Part shown: positions 26,642 to 29,947 of the stretch, one piece after another | Layout of the letters: each line of letters begins with the position of its first letter | Numbering within the stretch: position 1 is the stretch's first letter | Made by a program: the position numbers and the translations under genes | Assembly: GCA_934216145.1 (NCBI GenBank) | Contig: CAKQBG010000023.1 | Coordinates: 1-29,947 of the forward strand | DNA: 29,947 nucleotides | Origin: an uncultured Anaeroplasma sp. | GTDB taxonomy: Bacteria; Bacillota_I; Bacilli_A; Acholeplasmatales; Anaeroplasmataceae | Direction of reading: 5' to 3' | The notes under the pieces: generated by a model | Told to the model about the DNA's origin: nothing | Database searches by the model: none | What the model saw: only the letters and a program-made list of their open reading frames with translations

Positions 26642-27658
26642 CTACCTATCATTTAATTTTTGCATACTCTTAGCTACATATTCAAGTAATGGAATTACAC
26701 CACGATAATTCATTCTAGTAGGACCAACTAAAAGTATCGTTCCATATTCATTATCATTAATATAATATGGAATAGTTATTATAGTACATGATTCTAAACC
26801 ATTACATAGATTTTCTTTACCGATATGAATCTTTAATCCACCATCTTGGCTTTGAATAAAGTTTTTCATAACCTCACTATCGATTGCCTGTAAAATTTTT
26901 TGCATTTCAGCATGATTTTGGAATTCAGGTTGATTAAACAATTTAGATAATCCAGAATCAACAGTTTCCTTATCTAAGAATCTAGTAAATGCTTTAATCA
27001 TAAAATTCAATATATCATCTTGGAAATCAACCATTTGTCTAATACGAGGCTTAGCTGCTTCCTTTGATAAAATATCTCTTATCTCATAAACAGAATGACC
27101 ATACATTGCTGTATCAAACATTGATATTATACGCATCAAGTCATCCATTTTATACCCCTTTGGTATAATTACCTTTTGTGATTGAACAACTCCAGTTGAA
27201 GTAACAATTAATAATACTGCTTCATTTTCCTTTAAAGGAACTATTTCAAGCTTATAAACATACGCAAAATCATTTGATGATACAATGAATGCTGAATAGT
27301 AACCAGTTAATTCACTAATAAATGAAGCAAGCTTCTTATTAACGTTTTCCTTTGTTGTTAAAGGATTATCAAATATTTCATCAACGTATTTAAAATATTC
27401 AGTAACATCATCATCACGAATAATTAAATGGTCAACGTAATATCTATATCCCAACTCAGAAGGTACACGTCCTGATGAGGTATGAGTCTTTTTTAGATAC
27501 CCTTCCTCTTCAAGATGCTGCATCTCATATCTTAATGTTGCTGATGAAAAGGATAAATAAGGCTTTTCTGTTAAAACCTTAGATCCAACTGGCTCATTAG
27601 TAGTAACATATTCTTCAATTATCGCTTTTAAAATTAGCTTTTGTCTATCTGTTAGCAA
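26642..27658 (-). CDS. hrcA: heat-shock repressor HrcA
   Basis: 338 residues. It binds CIRCE operators and represses the dnaK operon; its activity depends on GroEL in the known systems. The N-terminal winged helix (LTDRQKLILKAIIEEYVTTN, EPVGSKVL, then SSATLRYEMQHLEEEGYLKK, THTSSGRVPSELGYRYYVD) matches the family signature. The start is TTG, with GAGGTG 8 nt before; no in-frame ATG precedes the signature. It is the first gene of the operon. Confidence 0.96.
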   Translation of the reverse strand: MLTDRQKLILKAIIEEYVTTNEPVGSKVLTEKPYLSFSSATLRYEMQHLEEEGYLKKTHTSSGRVPSELGYRYYVDHLIIRDDDVTEYFKYVDEIFDNPLTTKENVNKKLASFISELTGYYSAFIVSSNDFAYVYKLEIVPLKENEAVLLIVTSTGVVQSQKVIIPKGYKMDDLMRIISMFDTAMYGHSVYEIRDILSKEAAKPRIRQMVDFQDDILNFMIKAFTRFLDKETVDSGLSKLFNQPEFQNHAEMQKILQAIDSEVMKNFIQSQDGGLKIHIGKENLCNGLESCTIITIPYYINDNEYGTILLVGPTRMNYRGVIPLLEYVAKSMQKLNDR

Positions 27659-27676
27659 TTCTAATCACCTCTTCAT

Positions 27677-27702
27677 CTAGCACTCTTCTTCTCAAGTGCA
27701 AT
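27677..27702 (-). promoter_or_regulatory. second CIRCE-like operator (8-nt spacer)
   Basis: Leftward ATTGCACTT-N8-GAGTGCTAG, compared with TTAGCACTC-N9-GAGTGCTAA. The GAGTGCTA arm is nearly perfect, the other has three mismatches, and the spacer is one base short. It starts at the predicted transcription start. Confidence 0.65.
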
Positions 27703-27705
27703 TAT

Positions 27706-27733
27706 ATTATATCACATCTTTTGGCACTGTCAA
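27706..27733 (-). promoter_or_regulatory. sigma-A promoter of hrcA-grpE-dnaK-dnaJ
   Basis: Leftward TTGACA (27728-27733), 16-bp spacer, TATAAT (27706-27711), both consensus. The -35 lies inside the upstream CIRCE. Confidence 0.9.
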
Positions 27734-27747
27734 CAAAAAAGTGCTAA
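27721..27747 (-). promoter_or_regulatory. CIRCE operator overlapping the -35
   Basis: Leftward TTAGCACTT-N9-CAGTGCCAA, with three mismatches to the consensus arms and the normal 9-nt spacer. HrcA bound here would block the -35. Confidence 0.88.
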
Positions 27748-27778
27748 AAAAATAAAAATGGTCAAAAATGACCATTTT
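27748..27778 (-). terminator. terminator of the MBL hydrolase gene
   Basis: AAAATGGTCA pairs with TGACCATTTT around 4 nt, then TATTTTTTT leftward. The T run touches the CIRCE, so upstream transcription stops just before the heat-shock promoter. Confidence 0.85.
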
Positions 27779-28394
27779 AAAGATTAGCAAGGAACGAATT
27801 GTATTTTTTCTCAAAGGATAAGGTAGTCTCATCCCCATGTCCTGGATAAAGCTTAATATCATTAGGATATAAGCCGATTATTTTTTTTAAGGAAGAATTC
27901 ATTTCACTAGTATTACCAGTTGGAAAATCACATCTGCCTATAGACATATTAAATAATGTATCTCCAGAGAAAAGTTCATTATTAATTTCATATGACATAC
28001 TACCTTTAGTATGTCCAGGAGTAGAAATAGCTTTTATAGTAAAATCACTAATATTAATAATATCTCTATCCTTAAGAGTATGTACATCAATATCACTCAA
28101 GTTATAGTTTCTTCTTAAACCGAAGGCTTCATATAATGATAATCTATTATCAAATAATAGTGGTTTATCATATTCTCCTATATAAATAGGAATATTATTA
28201 AAGTAACCAATTCCATCAATATGATCTACATGACCATGAGTTAAAAATACAGCTAATACCTTATATTTAGATATAATTTGATTATAGACTCTATTAAAGC
28301 TTAAACCTGGGTCTATAACAATACATTCTCTTTTATCATTAGAAATAACATAACAATTAGTAAAAAAAGAACCACAACTAAATTGCTCTACCAT
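27777..28394 (-). CDS. MBL-fold hydrolase (glyoxalase II-like)
   Basis: 205 residues of metallo-beta-lactamase fold. The two-metal site is complete: THGHVDHIDG (HxHxDH), TPGHTKGSMSY (His), FSGDTLF (Asp) and YPGHGDETTL (His). This short form resembles YcbL/YqgX-type hydroxyacylglutathione or related thioester hydrolases; it lacks the glyoxalase II C-terminal domain, so the substrate is open. AAGGAGG precedes the ATG. It lies between rpmG and hrcA with its own terminator. Confidence 0.88.
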   Translation of the reverse strand: MVEQFSCGSFFTNCYVISNDKRECIVIDPGLSFNRVYNQIISKYKVLAVFLTHGHVDHIDGIGYFNNIPIYIGEYDKPLLFDNRLSLYEAFGLRRNYNLSDIDVHTLKDRDIINISDFTIKAISTPGHTKGSMSYEINNELFSGDTLFNMSIGRCDFPTGNTSEMNSSLKKIIGLYPNDIKLYPGHGDETTLSFEKKYNSFLANL

Positions 28395-28411
28395 TTTATA
28401 TCCTCCTTATA

Positions 28412-28441
28412 TAAATAAAAAAAGGTTTTATTCAAACCTTT
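28412..28441 (-). terminator. terminator of rpmG
   Basis: AAAGGTTT pairs with AAACCTTT around 5 nt, then TTTTATTTAT leftward. Read-through may supply the MBL gene, which has no clear promoter. Confidence 0.75.
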
Positions 28442-28451
28442 AATTATCTTA

Positions 28452-28601
28452 TTACTTCTTTTCTTTATGTACAGTATGCTTACGGCAATGAGGACAATAT
28501 TTCTTAATCTCCATTCTTTCAGGAGTAGTCTTCTTGTTCTTGTCTGTATAATAATTCTCGTTCTTGCAATCAGAACAAACTAATTTAACTAAATCACGCA
28601 T
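28452..28601 (-). CDS. rpmG: 50S ribosomal protein L33
   Basis: 49 residues: [20 protein letters not shown], then [20 protein letters not shown], then KHTVHKEKK. Two CxxC pairs (C9/C12 and C36/C39) form the zinc ribbon of the C+ form, made when zinc is ample. Clear GGAGGG site before the ATG. It has its own promoter and terminator. Confidence 0.96.
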   Translation of the reverse strand: MRDLVKLVCSDCKNENYYTDKNKKTTPERMEIKKYCPHCRKHTVHKEKK

Positions 28602-28642
28602 TTCTTTTTCCCTCCAGACCTAAAGATTCTTCTTCCTAGGGT

Positions 28643-28671
28643 ATTATAGCAAAAATAATTTTCTTTTGCAA
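28643..28671 (-). promoter_or_regulatory. promoter of rpmG
   Basis: Leftward TTGCAA (28666-28671), 17-bp spacer ending TTTGC, TATAAT (28643-28648). Confidence 0.82.
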
Positions 28672-28688
28672 CAAATATTTTATTTTTT

Positions 28689-28718
28689 TTGTAAAAAAAG
28701 AAAAATTTATAGTATAAT
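28689..28718 (+). promoter_or_regulatory. promoter of ispG
   Basis: TTGTAA (28689-28694), 18-bp spacer, TATAAT (28713-28718). The RNA start near 28725 leaves a leader of only about 10 nt, with the AGGTGA site at its 5' end. Confidence 0.72.
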
Positions 28719-28735
28719 GACTTTAGGTGATACAA

Positions 28736-29773
28736 ATGACAAAAAGAAATCAAACAAGAATTGTTAAGGTTGGAAACTTATATTTAGGAGGCAACAACCC
28801 TATTTATATTCAAAGTATGACAAATACTAAAACAAAAGATGTCGAAGCTACTGTAAATCAAATATTAGATTTAGAAAAGCTTGGCTGTGATATTATTAGA
28901 GTTGCAGTACTTGATAAGGAAGATGCCTACTCTATTTCAAAAATCAAAGCTAGAATTCATATTCCACTAGTAGCTGATATACATTTTGATCCTGAACTTG
29001 CAATAATAACTATTAATCAGGGTGTAGATAAAATAAGATTAAATCCTGGTAATATTACTAATAAGGAAAAGATAATCGAAATAGTAAATCTTTGTAAAGC
29101 TCATCAAATACCAATTAGAATTGGTGTAAATTCAGGCTCACTTCCAAAAGGAATGGCATTAAATGCCCAAAATATGATTCTTGCAGCTAAATCTCATATT
29201 GATATATTAGAGGAATTAGACTTTCATGATATTGTACTATCTATTAAAGCATCAAATATCGATTTAGCATTAGAAGCATATAAACTAGCCTCAGAAACAT
29301 TCCCCTACCCACTTCATGTTGGTATAACCGAAGCCGGAACAAGCTTTAAAGGCTTAATAACATCTTCAATTGGCCTATCTAATATATTATCTTTAAATAT
29401 AGGTAATACAATTAGAGTTTCATTGACTGATGACCCAAAACTAGAGGTAAAGGCAGCAAAAGAAATATTAAAAGAATTACATTTAAGAGAAAACGTTCCA
29501 ACATTAACCTCTTGTCCTACCTGTGGTAGAACTCAAATCGATCTTATACCTATTGCTAAAAAGGTTGAGGAATACCTATACACTATCAATAAAAATATTC
29601 ATGTAGCTGTAATGGGTTGTATTGTAAATGGTCCTGGAGAAGCCAAGGAAGCTGATTTAGGTATAGCAGGCGGAAAGGGCGAAGCTTTAATCTTTAAGCA
29701 TGGAGAAGTTGTAAGAAAGATTAAAGAGGAAGATATATTTGAAGAATTAAAAAAGGAAATAGACGCTTTTTAA
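28736..29773 (+). CDS. ispG: (E)-4-hydroxy-3-methylbut-2-enyl diphosphate synthase
   Basis: 345 residues, the short bacterial form. It reduces MEcPP to HMBPP in the MEP isoprenoid pathway with a [4Fe-4S] cluster and an electron donor. The N-terminal TIM barrel has PIYIQSMTNTKTKDVEATVN and PLVADIHFDPELA; the C-terminal part binds the cluster through SCPTCGRTQ and MGCIVNGPGEAKEADLGIAG, which hold three cysteines and the conserved glutamate. A GTG three codons up would precede the ribosome site; AGGTGATACAA selects the ATG at 28736. Its presence means this organism makes isoprenoids by the MEP route. Confidence 0.96.
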   Translation: MTKRNQTRIVKVGNLYLGGNNPIYIQSMTNTKTKDVEATVNQILDLEKLGCDIIRVAVLDKEDAYSISKIKARIHIPLVADIHFDPELAIITINQGVDKIRLNPGNITNKEKIIEIVNLCKAHQIPIRIGVNSGSLPKGMALNAQNMILAAKSHIDILEELDFHDIVLSIKASNIDLALEAYKLASETFPYPLHVGITEAGTSFKGLITSSIGLSNILSLNIGNTIRVSLTDDPKLEVKAAKEILKELHLRENVPTLTSCPTCGRTQIDLIPIAKKVEEYLYTINKNIHVAVMGCIVNGPGEAKEADLGIAGGKGEALIFKHGEVVRKIKEEDIFEELKKEIDAF

Positions 29774-29784
29774 TACGGCCCTTT

Positions 29785-29817
29785 CCAAACTGAGGTAGTT
29801 TGGTAGGTAGCTACCTA
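29785..29817 (+). other. tandem hairpins in the ispG 3' region
   Basis: CCAAACT-GAGGT-AGTTTGG (29785-29803) is followed at once by the perfect palindrome TAGGTAGCTACCTA (29804-29817). No T run follows either, so they are not terminators themselves. Confidence 0.6.
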
Positions 29818-29835
29818 AGAATTTAAAGAACCTTT

Positions 29836-29864
29836 AATACATGGCTTAGGCCATGTATTTTTTT
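29836..29864 (+). terminator. terminator of ispG
   Basis: AATACATGGC pairs with GCCATGTATT around TTAG, followed by seven T. Confidence 0.92.
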
Positions 29865-29870
29865 CATAAG

Positions 29871-29927
29871 AAAAGGAGGTGTGAAAAAATAGATTTTTTT
29901 AAATCTATAATGTTCACAGCTCCTTTT
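29871..29927. repeat. 57-nt compound inverted repeat at the right edge
   Basis: Three nested arm pairs: AAAAGGAG/CTCCTTTT, TGTGAA/TTCACA and TAGATTT/AAATCTA, with small internal loops and a TTTT apex. The left arm holds a perfect AAAGGAGG ribosome site, which would be hidden by the right arm. It lies directly after the ispG terminator. It could be an RNA leader element for a gene beyond the window or a small mobile palindrome. Confidence 0.6.
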
Positions 29928-29947
29928 GGTCTAGATTAATACTATTA

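Overview
The window is AT-rich, densely coded bacterial DNA, roughly 30% GC by eye. It fits a low-GC Gram-positive (Bacillota), probably a Bacilli/Erysipelotrichales-type gut organism. The signs are the hrcA-grpE-dnaK-dnaJ operon with CIRCE operators, strong AGGAGG ribosome sites, near-consensus sigma-A promoters (TTGNNN, 17 bp, TATAAT), a 49-residue four-cysteine L33, the RsmE-MtaB pair and the MEP-pathway enzyme IspG. TGA is a stop in intact genes (rsmE, the XRE regulator), so this is the standard bacterial code, not the Mycoplasma code. The genus cannot be named from the sequence alone.

Layout. 1-42: first 14 codons of a leftward gene. 311-2143: typA, leftward. 2409-4063: plsC and a diacylglycerol-kinase-like gene, rightward and overlapping by 1 nt. 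4064-6945: an accessory island holding two truncated IS66-type transposase ends lying back to back, a secreted protein with a beta-hairpin-like segment and a frameshifted start, a membrane-anchored XRE regulator, and IS-end-like repeats. The same 18-bp sequence lies at the 3' end of the kinase gene and at the far side of the island. 6994-9586: C69 dipeptidase and a membrane GGDEF protein. 9587-10152: decayed small membrane genes. 10153-14054: a tightly coupled three-gene cassette (arginase-fold protein, UvrD-type helicase, coiled-coil protein). 14137-14897: a divergent nucleoside diphosphate kinase with a small membrane protein. 15467-16197: an AEC transporter that has lost its N-terminal part. 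16198-18610: alpha/beta hydrolase, coaX and an ECF S component. 18733-19753: SGNH esterase and a small partner. 19802-28601: translation and heat-shock block (rpsU, mtaB, rsmE, a membrane protein, dnaJ, dnaK, grpE, hrcA, an MBL hydrolase, rpmG). 28736-29773: ispG, rightward, followed by unusual hairpins at the right edge.

How the genes work together. HrcA should repress its own operon through two CIRCE-like operators around a near-consensus promoter. The S component probably supplies pantothenate to CoaX, the first enzyme of CoA synthesis. PlsC and the kinase act in phospholipid metabolism. RsmE, MtaB, S21, L33 and TypA all serve the ribosome or tRNA. The best candidates for undescribed biology are the 10.1-14.1 kb cassette and the XRE/secreted-protein pair in the IS-scarred island. 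Decay is visible at three places (IS66 remnants, the AEC gene, the 9.8-10.1 kb small genes).
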